A stretch of 35,900 bases of DNA from Acidisphaera sp. (lineage in GTDB: Bacteria; Pseudomonadota; Alphaproteobacteria; Acetobacterales; Acetobacteraceae). Of this stretch, positions 8,474 through 18,067 are shown piece by piece; position 1 is the first letter of the stretch, and each line of letters opens with the position of its first letter. The translations under genes were made by a program, and so were the position numbers. Location of the stretch: positions 1 through 35,900 of the forward strand of contig JAFAYA010000127.1 of the NCBI GenBank assembly GCA_019240635.1, written 5' to 3'. The notes under the pieces were generated by a model that saw nothing but the letters and a program-made list of their open reading frames with translations, was not told the origin of the DNA and made no database searches.

Positions 8474-8604
8474 TCGCGCCTCCTCCTCCAGCCTCGGTCC
8501 GCGGACCCGCTGTCCTGAACCCGGCTGTGGGAATACCGTTCCGGGCCTGCTCGGGGAAGTGCGGGCGGAGAGCGCGCCGGCCCGCCGGCGGCACAAGGGT
8601 GGGC

Positions 8605-10110
8605 ATGGACGACGTCTTCGACCTGCTGGTGATCGGCGGCGGCATCAACGGCGCCGGCATCGCCCGCGACGCCGCCGGGCGCGGGCTGCGGGTGGTGCTC
8701 TGCGAGAAGGACGATCTCGCCCAGGGCACGTCCTCGCGCTCGAGCAAGCTGGTGCATGGCGGGCTGCGCTATCTCGAGCATTTCGAGTTCCGGCTGGTGC
8801 GGGAGTCGCTCGGCGAGCGCGAGGTGCTGCTGCGCAGCGCGCCGCATCTGGTGCGGCCGCTGCGCTTCGTGCTGCCGCACAGCGCAGCGCAGCGGCCGGC
8901 CTGGATGATCCGCCTCGGCCTGCTGCTCTACGACCATCTCGGGCGGCGGCGCGTGCTCGGATCGAGCCGCCGGCTCGACCTGCGCCGCGCGCCTGAAGGT
9001 GCCGCGTTGCGCGAGGCGCATCGCACTGGCTTCGCCTACTGGGACTGCTGGACCGACGATGCCCGGCTGGTCGTCGCGAATGCGCTTGACGCCGCGGCGC
9101 GCGGCGCGGAAATCCTGCTGCACACCGAGGTCGAAGCGGCGCGGCGCGAGGACGGGGTCTGGCGGGTCGGCCTGCGCCGACCGGACGGCGCGCGGCGCGA
9201 GGTGCGGGCCCGCGCCCTCGCCAACGCCGCCGGCCCATGGGTCGAGCCGGTGATCGAAGGCACGCTCGGCCTGCACGCCCGTGTGCGCGTGCGGCTGGTG
9301 AAGGGCAGCCACATCGTCACCCGCCGAACCTGGCCGGGCGAGCAGGCCTACACCCTGCAGAACGATGACGGCCGGGTGGTATTCGTGATCCCCTACGAAG
9401 ACGCGTTCTCGCTGATCGGCACCACCGACATCCCCTACAGCGGCCGGCCCGAGGCCGCGGCGGTCGGAGCGGACGAGCGCGACTACCTGCTGCGCGCCGT
9501 GAACCGCTACGGCCGGAAGAGCCTGACCGCGGCGGACATCGTGCACGCGTTTGCCGGCATCCGGCCGCTGCACGACGATGGCGGCAGCGACGCCGCCTCG
9601 GTCACGCGCGACTACGCCTTCGACCTGCAGGACGCGCAGGGGCAGGCGCCGGTGCTGTCCGTATTCGGCGGCAAGATTACCACCTATCGCCGGCTGGCCG
9701 AGCACGCGCTGGCGCGGCTCGCAAAATACTTTTCAGGGCTGCCGGGCGCCTGGACGGCGGGGGCGACCCTGCCCGGCGGCGATTTGCCGGACGGCGATCC
9801 CGTGGCGTATTGCGCGCGCTTGCAGGCGCGGCATCCCTGGCTCGCCGCCGATCTCGCCCGGCACTATGCCCGCCTCTACGGCACGCGCGCGGAGGCGCTG
9901 TTGGAGGGCTTGCGTACGCCGCGCGACCTCGGCCGGCATTTCGGCGGCCTGCTCCATCAGCGCGAGGCCGAGTTTCTGCGCCGGACGGAGTGGGCGAGCA
10001 GCCCGCAGGACGTGCTGGAGCGCCGGACCAAGCACGGCCTGCATATGACGGAGGCGGAACGCGAGGCGTTTGCCGCATGGATGGTTCAGCCGCCTGCCTC
10101 CCTCACTTGA
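8605..10110 (+). CDS. glpD: Aerobic glycerol-3-phosphate dehydrogenase
   Basis: Membrane-associated FAD enzyme that oxidises sn-glycerol 3-phosphate to dihydroxyacetone phosphate and feeds quinone. Seen in 501 aa: a dinucleotide-binding N-terminus ([20 protein letters not shown]), the GlpD signature [31 protein letters not shown] in the substrate domain, and a C-terminal helical domain with [16 protein letters not shown]. The ATG at 8605 follows AAGGGTGG; the frame is open far upstream but without family sequence. No glpK, glpF or glpR is adjacent. The stop codon sits inside the left end of a dispersed repeat, which may serve as its transcription end. Confidence 0.94.
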   Translation: MDDVFDLLVIGGGINGAGIARDAAGRGLRVVLCEKDDLAQGTSSRSSKLVHGGLRYLEHFEFRLVRESLGEREVLLRSAPHLVRPLRFVLPHSAAQRPAWMIRLGLLLYDHLGRRRVLGSSRRLDLRRAPEGAALREAHRTGFAYWDCWTDDARLVVANALDAAARGAEILLHTEVEAARREDGVWRVGLRRPDGARREVRARALANAAGPWVEPVIEGTLGLHARVRVRLVKGSHIVTRRTWPGEQAYTLQNDDGRVVFVIPYEDAFSLIGTTDIPYSGRPEAAAVGADERDYLLRAVNRYGRKSLTAADIVHAFAGIRPLHDDGGSDAASVTRDYAFDLQDAQGQAPVLSVFGGKITTYRRLAEHALARLAKYFSGLPGAWTAGATLPGGDLPDGDPVAYCARLQARHPWLAADLARHYARLYGTRAEALLEGLRTPRDLGRHFGGLLHQREAEFLRRTEWASSPQDVLERRTKHGLHMTEAEREAFAAWMVQPPASLT

Positions 10111-10217
10111 GTGAAGGGGCCTGGGGCATTGCCCCAGCGGGGTCCAGGGGCGGAGTGGGCCAAGGTTCCGCGGGCGAAGCCGGTGGAATTGCCCGCGGAG
10201 GGAGCGCCCCTGGCCTT
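10103..10217. repeat. Dispersed structured repeat, copy 1
   Basis: About 115 bp, nearly identical to 31392-31505 (one single-base indel and about two substitutions seen). It contains a hairpin CTGGGGC-ATT-GCCCCAG (10121-10137). A nested pair follows: outer stem CCAGGGGCG/CGCCCCTGG (10144-10152 with 10205-10213) around inner stem TCCGCGGGC/GCCCGCGGA (10167-10175 with 10191-10199). It fills the gap between the convergent glpD and aldolase genes and overlaps the glpD stop. A bidirectional terminator role is inferred. Confidence 0.88.
10121..10137. terminator. Stem-loop between convergent glpD and aldolase gene
   Basis: A perfect 7-bp stem with a 3-base loop (CTGGGGC-ATT-GCCCCAG), symmetrical so usable from both strands. 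No T-run follows; termination is inferred from position. Confidence 0.4.
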
Positions 10218-10220
10218 TCT

Positions 10221-11012
10221 TCAATCGGCGTAAGACGGATCCTTGGCATCCAGGATCCGCTTCATCTCCGCGAAATGCGCAAACGCGCCGTCGGCGTAGG
10301 CGTCCCAGCCGCGCGCGGTGTGCTCGGCGAGTTCGGCCGGCATGATGTTGAGCGGCCGGCCGGTCGAGTAGGCGAGCACCAGCGTCTGGCAGGAGCGCTC
10401 GAAATAGTAGAGATCGTGGAACGCTTCCGCGACGGTGTCGGCCACCACCAGCACGCCGTGGTTGCCCATCATCATGCGCCGCTTGTCGCCGAGCACGCGG
10501 GCCAGCCGCTCGCCCTCCGCCGTCTCGTCGGCGATGCCGCCGAAGCCGAGGTCGACCGCCACTCGGTTGTAGTAGCGGGCGCAGTTCTGATCGATCGGCT
10601 TGATCTCGGGGTCGGCCAACGCGGAGATCGCCGTCGCGTAGGGCGGGTGGGCGTGCAGGATGCAGCGCGCGTGGGCCACGCTGGCATGGATGCGGCCGTG
10701 GATGCACCAGGCCGAGGGGTCGGGCGCGTTCGGCCGGTCCATGGTGGCGGGGTCGTCGGCGTCGACCAGCAGCAGGTCGCTGGCCCGGATGCGGGAAAAA
10801 TGCCGCCAGCGCGGGTTGAGCAGGAATTTGTGACCGTCGCCGGAGACGGCGAGGCTGAAATGGTTGGCCACCGCCTCGTGCCAGCCCAGCTCAACGGCGA
10901 GGCGGAACGCCGCGGCCAGATCGACGCGGAGCTGCCGCTCGTCCTGCGCGCTGCCGGCCATGCCGGAGGTGCCCAGGTTGGGGGTGCCCAGGTTGGGGGT
11001 CATCGTGTCCAT
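10221..11012 (-). CDS. Class II aldolase/adducin family protein
   Basis: A 263-aa member of the zinc-dependent fuculose-phosphate aldolase fold. Metal-binding His pair in CILHAHPPYATA and a third His in MMMGNHGVLVV are present, with the typical helix NHFSLAVSGDGHKFLLNP before them. Family members cleave sugar phosphates or act as decarboxylases/dehydratases; several close relatives have no assigned substrate, so none is given here. ATG 11012 follows GGGAGA; an upstream in-frame extension is unlikely. The N-terminus carries a 15-bp tandem duplication encoding TPNLG twice. It is divergent from the EamA transporter, with 148 bp between starts. Confidence 0.88.
   Translation of the reverse strand: MDTMTPNLGTPNLGTSGMAGSAQDERQLRVDLAAAFRLAVELGWHEAVANHFSLAVSGDGHKFLLNPRWRHFSRIRASDLLLVDADDPATMDRPNAPDPSAWCIHGRIHASVAHARCILHAHPPYATAISALADPEIKPIDQNCARYYNRVAVDLGFGGIADETAEGERLARVLGDKRRMMMGNHGVLVVADTVAEAFHDLYYFERSCQTLVLAYSTGRPLNIMPAELAEHTARGWDAYADGAFAHFAEMKRILDAKDPSYAD
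10969..10998 (-). repeat. 15-bp tandem duplication in the aldolase gene
   Basis: Two exact copies of a 15-base unit (10969-10983 and 10984-10998) within codons 6-15 region of the aldolase-family gene, giving TPNLG-TPNLG. In frame, so tolerated; probably replication slippage in the disordered N-terminus. Confidence 0.85.
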
Positions 11013-11160
11013 CGGCGCTCTCCCACGGGTACGGCGACGCGCCATTCTGCCACGGCATGGCCGGCCGGCCAACGGCGGAGACCCATCGACGCGCCCGCTC
11101 GGCTACAAGGCCCGAGGCCCCGCGACCGGGGCAGGGGCACACGCCCGGGGGACATGCCAG

Positions 11161-12126
11161 TTGGGACTGCGGCTGACCGCCTCGCCGGCGGCGCGGGAGC
11201 GCGCGCTGTTCGGCGTTCTGTGTCTGGTCTGGGGCACCACCTGGATGGCGCTGAAGATCGGCGCCATGGCGGTGCCCCCTGGCCTGTTCGCGGGCACGCG
11301 CTGGACCGTCGCCGGCCTGATCCTGCTGCTCTGGCGACGCGCCCGCGGCCAGCCGGTGCGCCCCGGCATGCGCCTGCTGCGGCGGCTCGTCCTGGTGGCC
11401 GTGCTGATGATTTCGGTGAACGCGGTGCTGAACCAGTACAGCCTGTTGTTCGTGGGCAGCGGCCTGGCGGCGGTGGTCAACGCGGCGATGACGCCGCTTT
11501 CGCTGCTGGGCTTCAGCGTCGCCCTCGGGCAGGAGCGGTTCAGCGCCCGGCAGGCCGCGGCGATGGTGCTCGGCGTCTGCGGCATCCTGATGCTGTTCGG
11601 TCCGGGCGCGCTGTCGGGCCGGATGGATGCGGGGACGGCACTGGGCGCAGGCGGCCTGGTGGTGGGCTGCCTGACCTATTCGGCCGGCTCGGTGCTGTCG
11701 CGGCCGCTGATGCGCACGCTGGCCCCCGCCCAACTCGCGGCGATGACCAATTTTTTCGGCGGTGCCATCCTGCTCGCCGCCTCCCTGCTGTTCGAGCCGG
11801 GGGCGCGCGCGGCGCTGGACGGCAACTGGGGGCTCGCCGCCTGGGGGGCGTGGCTGTTCCTGCTGTTCCCCGGTTCGCTGGGGGCGACGATCATCTACTT
11901 CGTGCTGGTGCGCAGCTGGGGTGCCAGCCGCGCCGGCATCTACGCGTTCGTCTCGCCGGTGGTCGCGGTGCTGCTCGGCATTCTCGTGCTGGGCGAGAGC
12001 CTGCACGCGACCGACGCGGCGGGGATGCTGCTGATGCTGGCGGCCGCCGGCCTGATCCTGAGGCGTCCCTCCGCCGTCCCCGTGGTGCAGCCACAATCCT
12101 GCCCAGGCGTTGTGTCATCGCGCTGA
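11161..12126 (+). CDS. EamA/DMT family transporter
   Basis: A 321-aa integral membrane protein of the drug/metabolite transporter superfamily, with ten predicted helices in two EamA repeats. The first opens with ALFGVLCLVWGTTWMALKIGA and the second includes LGATIIYFVLVRSWGASRAG, ending with ILVLGESLHATDAAGMLLML, a typical EamA end. Such proteins export amino acids, metabolites or toxic compounds; the substrate is unknown. No ATG or GTG lies in frame at a sensible place. TTG at 11161, just after a GGGGGA stretch, gives the expected short leader before TM1. A nearby ATG at 11154 is out of frame. Confidence 0.85.
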   Translation: MGLRLTASPAARERALFGVLCLVWGTTWMALKIGAMAVPPGLFAGTRWTVAGLILLLWRRARGQPVRPGMRLLRRLVLVAVLMISVNAVLNQYSLLFVGSGLAAVVNAAMTPLSLLGFSVALGQERFSARQAAAMVLGVCGILMLFGPGALSGRMDAGTALGAGGLVVGCLTYSAGSVLSRPLMRTLAPAQLAAMTNFFGGAILLAASLLFEPGARAALDGNWGLAAWGAWLFLLFPGSLGATIIYFVLVRSWGASRAGIYAFVSPVVAVLLGILVLGESLHATDAAGMLLMLAAAGLILRRPSAVPVVQPQSCPGVVSSR

Positions 12127-12246
12127 GCATCGGACCAGGGCGCCGGGCGGGCCACTCGGGCGGCTATGCGCTGGGCCGACGCCGCTTAGGCGGTGTTAAG
12201 ATGCGGGGGGCCATCCTTGCCCGCCCGGGAGAAGGCTGAAACACGC

Positions 12247-14685
12247 ATGTCGCAGGCGCTGGCGGACGAAGCCGCGGATTTGCGCCGCCGCATCACCGGA
12301 CGGCTGGTCTATGACGTCGGCAAGGAGGCGGGCACCGCCACTGAGCGGGACTGGTTCATCGCGACCGCGCTGGTCACCCGCGACCGCATCGTCGATCTCT
12401 GGCTGGCGGCCAACCGTCGTGTCCGCGAGGAGCGACGCAAGCACGTCTATTATCTCTCGCTCGAGTTCCTGACCGGCCGGTTGCTGTTCGACGCGATCGG
12501 CAATCTCGGCATGACCGAGGCGGTCCGCATGGCCCTGGCTGGCCTCGGGGTCGAACTGGACGCACTGCGAATCCAGGAGAGCGACCCCGGCCTCGGCAAC
12601 GGCGGCCTCGGCCGGCTGGCCGCCTGCTTCATGGAGAGCATGGCGACCGTCGGCGTCGCCGCCATGGGCTACGGCATCCGCTACGAGCACGGCCTGTTCC
12701 GCCAGGTGATCTTCGACGGCTCCCAGCGCGAGCTGCCGGAGGACTGGCTTTCCTCGGGCAATCCCTGGGAGTTCGAGCGGCCGGCGGTGACCTACGACGT
12801 CGGCTTCGGCGGCTGGGTGGCCCTCGTCAACGGCGGCGACGGCCGGCCGGTGCATCTATGGCACCCCGCGGAGACCGTCTCGGCCGTCGCCTACGACATG
12901 CCGGTCGTCGGCTGGCGGGGCGAGCAGATCAACACGCTCCGGCTGTGGTCGGCACGGGCGAAGGATCCGATGCGGCTCGAGGATTTCAACCGCGGCGATC
13001 ATATCGGCGCACTGAGCGACCGCATGCGCGTGGAGGCGATCTCGCGCGTGCTCTACCCGAGCGACGATACCGCCGCCGGCCAGGAGCTGCGGCTCCGCCA
13101 GGAGTTCTTCTTCGCCTCCGCGTCGCTCCAGGACATGCTGCGCCGCCACATCGAGCGGGGCGACGCGCTCGCCACGCTGCCGGAGATGACGGCGATCCAG
13201 ATCAACGACACGCATCCGGCGATCGGCATCGTCGAGCTGATGCGCCTGCTGATCGACGTGCACGGGCTGGAGTGGGACGACGCCTGGCGGATCACCTGCC
13301 GCTGCTTCTCCTACACCAACCACACGCTGCTGCCGGAGGCGCTGGAAACGTGGCCGGTGCCGCTGATGGAGCGGCTGCTGCCGCGCCACATGCAGCTGAT
13401 CTACCTGATCAACGTGCGCCATCTCGACTGGGCGCGGGTCAGCGCCCGCAGCGACGAGTTCGTCGCCGCCGCCTCGCTGATCGACGAGCGGCACGGGCGG
13501 CGCGTGCGGATGGGAACGCTCGCCTTCCTCGGCTCGCACAAGGTGAACGGCGTCTCCGCGCTCCACACCGGGCTGATGCGCCGGTCGGTGTTCCACGACC
13601 TCGACCGGCTGTATCCCTATCGGATCGTCAACAAGACGAACGGCATCAGCTTCCGCCGCTGGCTGCACTACTCCAATCCCGGGCTGACCGCACTGATCGT
13701 CGAGACGCTGGGGGAGCGGGCGCTCGGCGAACCCGAGACGATGCAGGAGCTGGAGCGCTACGCCGGGGACACCTGCTTCACCGAGCGCTTCACGCATCAG
13801 CGCCAGCAGGCCAAGCGGGCGCTCGCCGCGCACGTCGCCGCCCTGCTCGGCATCCAGCTCGACCCGCACGCCCTGTTCGACGTGCAGATCAAGCGCATCC
13901 ACGAATACAAACGCCAGCTGCTGAACGTGCTGCAGACGGTGGCGCTGTACGAGACGATGCGCGCCCGCCCGAACAACGGCTGGGTGCCGCGGGTGAAGAT
14001 CCTCGCCGGCAAGGCAGCCGCCGGATATCACAACGCCAAGCTGATCATCCGCCTCGCCCACGACGTGGCGAAGGTGATCAACAGCGACCCGGCCGTGCAG
14101 GACCTGCTGAAGGTCGTGTTCATCCCGAATTACAATGTCAGCATGGCCGAGCTGATCGTGCCGGCGGCAGACCTTTCCGAGCAGATTTCCACGGCGGGAA
14201 TGGAGGCCTCGGGAACCGGCAACATGAAGCTGGCGCTGAACGGCGCGCTGACCATCGGCACGCTCGACGGAGCCAACGTGGAGATCCGCGAGCGGGTCCA
14301 TCCCGAGCACATCTTCATCTTCGGCCTCACCGCCGAGGAGGTGGAGGCACGCCAGAACGGCGGCCGGCCGCCGCCCGCCCCGCTGCCGCCGTTGCTCGCG
14401 GAGGTGCTGGACGCCGTGGCGTCCGGCGTGTTCTCGCCCGACGAGCCGGACCGCTATCGCGGCCTGATCGGCGCGCTGCTGGAGCGCGACCGCTTCATGG
14501 TGCTCGCCGACTTCGCGGCATACGACACCGCCCAGCACCAGGTGGACGAGCGCTGGCGCGACCAGCGCGCGTGGTGGCGGTCGAGCGTGATCAACACGGC
14601 CCGGGTCGGCTGGTTCTCCTCCGACCGCGCGATCCGCGAATACGCCGCCGAGATCTGGAACGTGCCGGTGCAATCCGCGGCCTGA
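12247..14685 (+). CDS. glgP: Glycogen phosphorylase
   Basis: Cytosolic PLP enzyme releasing glucose 1-phosphate from alpha-1,4-glucan ends. Seen in 812 aa: the N-terminal YYLSLEFLTGRLL and the glycine-rich GLGNGGLGRLAACF motif, EMTAIQINDTHPAI, the phosphorylase block RIHEYKRQLLNVL, and the PLP site EASGTGNMKLALNGA with Lys661 as the Schiff-base residue. Length matches bacterial GlgP. ATG 12247 is preceded by GGGAGAAGG at a slightly long distance. It heads a same-strand cluster with an acetyltransferase, glgC and glgA, joining glucan breakdown and synthesis. No branching (glgB) or debranching (glgX) gene is in the window. Confidence 0.95.
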   Translation: MSQALADEAADLRRRITGRLVYDVGKEAGTATERDWFIATALVTRDRIVDLWLAANRRVREERRKHVYYLSLEFLTGRLLFDAIGNLGMTEAVRMALAGLGVELDALRIQESDPGLGNGGLGRLAACFMESMATVGVAAMGYGIRYEHGLFRQVIFDGSQRELPEDWLSSGNPWEFERPAVTYDVGFGGWVALVNGGDGRPVHLWHPAETVSAVAYDMPVVGWRGEQINTLRLWSARAKDPMRLEDFNRGDHIGALSDRMRVEAISRVLYPSDDTAAGQELRLRQEFFFASASLQDMLRRHIERGDALATLPEMTAIQINDTHPAIGIVELMRLLIDVHGLEWDDAWRITCRCFSYTNHTLLPEALETWPVPLMERLLPRHMQLIYLINVRHLDWARVSARSDEFVAAASLIDERHGRRVRMGTLAFLGSHKVNGVSALHTGLMRRSVFHDLDRLYPYRIVNKTNGISFRRWLHYSNPGLTALIVETLGERALGEPETMQELERYAGDTCFTERFTHQRQQAKRALAAHVAALLGIQLDPHALFDVQIKRIHEYKRQLLNVLQTVALYETMRARPNNGWVPRVKILAGKAAAGYHNAKLIIRLAHDVAKVINSDPAVQDLLKVVFIPNYNVSMAELIVPAADLSEQISTAGMEASGTGNMKLALNGALTIGTLDGANVEIRERVHPEHIFIFGLTAEEVEARQNGGRPPPAPLPPLLAEVLDAVASGVFSPDEPDRYRGLIGALLERDRFMVLADFAAYDTAQHQVDERWRDQRAWWRSSVINTARVGWFSSDRAIREYAAEIWNVPVQSAA

Positions 14686-14728
14686 AATCCGGGCGGCGTG
14701 CATCGGGGCGCCGGAGGCGCGGGGCGAC

Positions 14729-15280
14729 ATGACGCGATCCGAAAAGCAGCGGATGTTGGCGGGGGAGCTGTATCGCCCGGCCGACCCGGAACTTCAGGCC
14801 GATCTGCGGGAGACGGCGACGTGGCTCGCCCGCTACAACGCCGCCGGCGCGCAGCCACCGGGCGAGCTCCGCCTGATCCTCGCCGAGCGGCTCGGCCAGG
14901 TCGGACCGGGCGCGGTCGTCCGACCGCCCTTCTACTGCGACTATGGCTACAACATCCGGCTGGGCGGGGACGTTTTCCTGAACTTCAACTGCGTGATCCT
15001 CGACGTGGTCGGCGTCGAGATCGGCGATGCCGCGCAGATCGGGCCGGCGGTGCAGATCTATGCCGCTGACCATCCGCGCGACGCCGCCCGGCGCCGCGAT
15101 GGACTGGAGCGGGGCCGTCCCGTGCGCATCGGCCGCCACGCCTGGATCGGCGGCGGGGCGATCATCCTCCCCGGCGTCACGATCGGCGACGGCGCCATCG
15201 TCGGGGCCGGAAGCGTCGTCACCCGCGACGTGGCGGCGGGCGCCACGGTGCTCGGCAACCCGGCGCGCCCCCGCCCGTAA
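14729..15280 (+). CDS. Maltose/galactoside O-acetyltransferase-like (left-handed beta-helix)
   Basis: A 183-aa acyltransferase of the LacA/Maa/NodL type. The N-terminal helical cap (EKQRMLAGELYRPADPEL) matches the Mac domain. Hexapeptide repeats follow (IGDAAQIGPAVQIYAADHP with the catalytic His of ADHP, then WIGGGAIILPGVTIGDGAIVGAGS). Enzymes of this group transfer acetyl from acetyl-CoA to glucose, maltose or galactosides. The position between glgP and glgC suggests a sugar or maltodextrin acceptor tied to glycogen turnover, but this is inference only. The spacings (43 bp after glgP, 72 bp before glgC) are compatible with one transcript. Confidence 0.9.
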   Translation: MTRSEKQRMLAGELYRPADPELQADLRETATWLARYNAAGAQPPGELRLILAERLGQVGPGAVVRPPFYCDYGYNIRLGGDVFLNFNCVILDVVGVEIGDAAQIGPAVQIYAADHPRDAARRRDGLERGRPVRIGRHAWIGGGAIILPGVTIGDGAIVGAGSVVTRDVAAGATVLGNPARPRP

Positions 15281-15352
15281 CAGGCCGTGTCGTCCTGGAC
15301 GTCGCCGGCCGGTCGAGCGCAGCGTAACGAAACCAAACAGGGAAAGCGCGCC

Positions 15353-16621
15353 ATGCCCAAGAAACCGTCGTCCGGCTCGCCGCTGGCGCGCTCCGCGATG
15401 GCCTACGTGCTGGCCGGCGGTCGCGGCAGCCGGCTCATGGAGCTGACGGATATCCGCGCCAAGCCGGCGGTGTTCTTCGGCGGCAAGTCGCGCATCATCG
15501 ACTTCGCGCTCTCCAACGCGCTCAATTCCGGCATCCGCCGCATCAGCGTCGCGACCCAGTACAAGGCGCACAGCCTAATCCGCCACTTGCAGCTCGGCTG
15601 GAACTTTTTCCGCTCGGAGCGCAACGAAGGGTTCGACATCCTGCCGGCCAGCCAGCGCGTCTCCGAGACGCAGTGGTACGCCGGCACGGCGGACGCGGTG
15701 TTCCAGAACATCGACATCATCGAAAGCTACGCGCCGCAGCACATCGTCGTGCTGGCGGGGGATCACGTCTACAAGATGGACTACGAGCACATGCTGCAGA
15801 TGCACGTGACGCACGCCGCCGACGTCACGGTCGGCTGCATCGACGTGCCGCGGCTGGAAGCGACCGGTTTCGGTGTGATGCACGTCGACGAGACGAACCG
15901 GATCATCGAGTTCCTGGAAAAGCCTGCCGACCCGCCGGGCATGCCGGGCAACCCGGAGCTGGCGCTCGCCAGCATGGGCATCTACGTGTTCGACACCGGC
16001 TTCCTGATCGAGCAGCTCCGGCGCGACGCGGCCGATCCGCACTCCGCGCACGATTTCGGCCGCGATCTCATTCCCCACATCGTCCGCAACGGCAAGGCGG
16101 TGGCGCACCACTTCGCGGAGTCCTGCGTCCGCTCCGGCCAGGAGGCGGAGGCCTATTGGCGCGACGTCGGCACGGTCGACGCCTACTGGCAGGCGAATAT
16201 CGACCTCACGGACGTGCTGCCTTCGCTCGACCTCTACGACCACGACTGGCCGATCTGGACTTTTGCCGAAATCACCCCGCCGGCAAAATTCGTGCATGAC
16301 GAGGAAGGCCGGCGCGGCCAGGCCGTGAGCTCGCTGGTTTCCGGCGGCTGCATCGTCTCCGGCGCCGCGCTGCGCCGCAGCCTGCTGTTCACCGGGGTGC
16401 ACGTGCGCTCCTACGCCCGCGTCGAGAGCGCGGTGGTGCTGCCGCAGGTGGTCATCGGCCGCTCGGCGCGGCTGGCCAAGGTGGTGGTCGATCGCGGCGT
16501 GAAGATCCCGGATGGTTTGGTGGTCGGCGAGGACCCGGACCTCGACGAGAAGCGGTTCCGTCGCACCGCCAACGGCGTCTGCCTGATCACCCAGCCGATG
16601 CTCGATCGGCTGGCGCAGTGA
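15353..16621 (+). CDS. glgC: Glucose-1-phosphate adenylyltransferase (ADP-glucose pyrophosphorylase)
   Basis: Makes ADP-glucose from glucose 1-phosphate and ATP, the committed step of glycogen synthesis, and is usually allosterically regulated. Seen in 422 aa: the nucleotide-binding N-terminus [17 protein letters not shown], substrate region [37 protein letters not shown], the glucose-1-phosphate site [13 protein letters not shown], and a C-terminal beta-helix with [20 protein letters not shown] 15353 follows AGGGAAAG. The stop overlaps the glgA start (GTGA), so translation of the two is probably coupled. Confidence 0.95.
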   Translation: MPKKPSSGSPLARSAMAYVLAGGRGSRLMELTDIRAKPAVFFGGKSRIIDFALSNALNSGIRRISVATQYKAHSLIRHLQLGWNFFRSERNEGFDILPASQRVSETQWYAGTADAVFQNIDIIESYAPQHIVVLAGDHVYKMDYEHMLQMHVTHAADVTVGCIDVPRLEATGFGVMHVDETNRIIEFLEKPADPPGMPGNPELALASMGIYVFDTGFLIEQLRRDAADPHSAHDFGRDLIPHIVRNGKAVAHHFAESCVRSGQEAEAYWRDVGTVDAYWQANIDLTDVLPSLDLYDHDWPIWTFAEITPPAKFVHDEEGRRGQAVSSLVSGGCIVSGAALRRSLLFTGVHVRSYARVESAVVLPQVVIGRSARLAKVVVDRGVKIPDGLVVGEDPDLDEKRFRRTANGVCLITQPMLDRLAQ

Positions 16622-18066
16622 CGCTCAGCGCGCTGTCGGTCGCTTCCGAGGTCTATCCGCTGGTCAAGACCGGCGGGCTCGCCGACGTGGCCGGCGCGCT
16701 GCCGCCGGCGCTGGCGGGCGAGGGCATCGCCGTGCACACGCTGGTGCCGGGCTACCCCGCAGTGCTCGCCGCGCTGCAATCGCCTGAGGTCGTGCACCGC
16801 AACGAGGATCTGTTCGGGGGTCCCGCGCGCCTGCTGGCCGGACGCGCCGCCGGCCTCGACCTGTTCGCGCTGGACGCGCCGCATCTATTCGACCGGCCGG
16901 GCGGCCCGTACACCGATGCGCAGGGCCGGGACTGGCCGGACAACGCCCAGCGTTTTGCGGCACTTTGCCGGATCGCCGCGGCGGTCGCGCGCGGCGCGGT
17001 CGGCGGTTACGCGCCGGACGTGCTGCACGCGCATGACTGGCAGGCCGGGCTGGCCCCGGCCTTCCTGCACTACGGCGAGGGGCCCCGGCCCGGCAGCGTG
17101 ATGACCGTGCACAACCTGGCCTTTCAGGGCCAGGTCCCCGCGCACCTGCTCGCCGAACTCGGCCTGCCGCCACGGGCGCTGGCGATCGACGGGGTCGAAT
17201 ACTACGGCAGCATCGGCTACCTCAAAGCCGGGCTGCAGCTGGCCGACCGGATCACCACGGTCTCGCCGAGCTACGCCGAGGAGGTGCGCACGCCGGAGGG
17301 CGGCATGGGGCTGGATGGCCTGCTGCGCGCCCGTGCAGCGGTATTCTCCGGCATTCTCAACGGCATCGACGAGGCGACGTGGAACCCGGCGACGGACCCG
17401 CATCTGCCGGCCCGGTTCGACGCGCGCCGGCCGGCGCGGCGGGCGGCCGACAAGCGCGCGCTGCAGGAGCGCCTCGGCCTGGCGACGGACGCCTCCACGC
17501 CGCTGTTCGGCGTGGTCAGCCGGCTGACCTGGCAGAAGGGGATGGACCTGCTGGTCGCAGCACTTCCGGCGGTGCTCGGTCATGGCGGCCAGTTGGCGCT
17601 CCTGGGGTCCGGCGATGCTTCGTTGGAGCGAGGGCTGCTCGACGCCGCGGCGGCGCATCCCGGCCGGATCGGCGTGCAGCTCGGCTACGACGAGGCGCTC
17701 GCGCACCTGATCCAGGGCGGCTGCGACGCGCTGCTGGTTCCGTCGCGCTTCGAGCCCTGCGGGCTCACCCAGCTCTGCGCGTTGCGCTACGGCGCGCTGC
17801 CGGTGGTCAGCCGCGTTGGCGGCTTGGCCGACACCGTCATCGACGCCAACGAGGCGGCGTTGGAGGCCGGCGTGGCGACGGGCTTCGTGTTCTCCCCGCC
17901 CGGCCCGGCGCCGCTGCAAGCCGCGATCGGCCGCGCGGCTGCGCTATGGCGGGAGGGGGAGCAATGGGCCCGCCTGCAGCGCAACGCGATGTCCGCCGAT
18001 GTCGGCTGGACGCGCCCGGCCCGGCGTTACGCCGCGCTGTACCGGGGCCTCTCATCCAGTCGCTAA
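16618..18066 (+). CDS. glgA: Glycogen synthase (ADP-glucose type, GT5)
   Basis: Transfers glucose from ADP-glucose to the non-reducing end of glycogen. Seen in 482 aa: N-terminal [18 protein letters not shown] with the ADP-glucose-binding Lys17 of the KTGGL motif, [39 protein letters not shown], and the C-terminal nucleotide-sugar site [17 protein letters not shown]. The start is a GTG whose last two bases form the first two bases of the glgC stop. The gene ends one base from the convergent SDR gene, leaving no room for a terminator outside coding sequence. Confidence 0.95.
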   Translation: MTLSALSVASEVYPLVKTGGLADVAGALPPALAGEGIAVHTLVPGYPAVLAALQSPEVVHRNEDLFGGPARLLAGRAAGLDLFALDAPHLFDRPGGPYTDAQGRDWPDNAQRFAALCRIAAAVARGAVGGYAPDVLHAHDWQAGLAPAFLHYGEGPRPGSVMTVHNLAFQGQVPAHLLAELGLPPRALAIDGVEYYGSIGYLKAGLQLADRITTVSPSYAEEVRTPEGGMGLDGLLRARAAVFSGILNGIDEATWNPATDPHLPARFDARRPARRAADKRALQERLGLATDASTPLFGVVSRLTWQKGMDLLVAALPAVLGHGGQLALLGSGDASLERGLLDAAAAHPGRIGVQLGYDEALAHLIQGGCDALLVPSRFEPCGLTQLCALRYGALPVVSRVGGLADTVIDANEAALEAGVATGFVFSPPGPAPLQAAIGRAAALWREGEQWARLQRNAMSADVGWTRPARRYAALYRGLSSSR

Positions 18067-18067
18067 A

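Noticed and set aside
11154-11156. ATG just upstream of the EamA transporter
   Set aside because: It is out of frame with the transporter; TTG at 11161 fits the family N-terminus.
12856-14732. Two open frames of about 624 codons, one on each strand, across glgP
   Set aside because: Both overlap a complete glycogen phosphorylase in other frames and show shadow-like Arg/Ala/Pro-rich composition.
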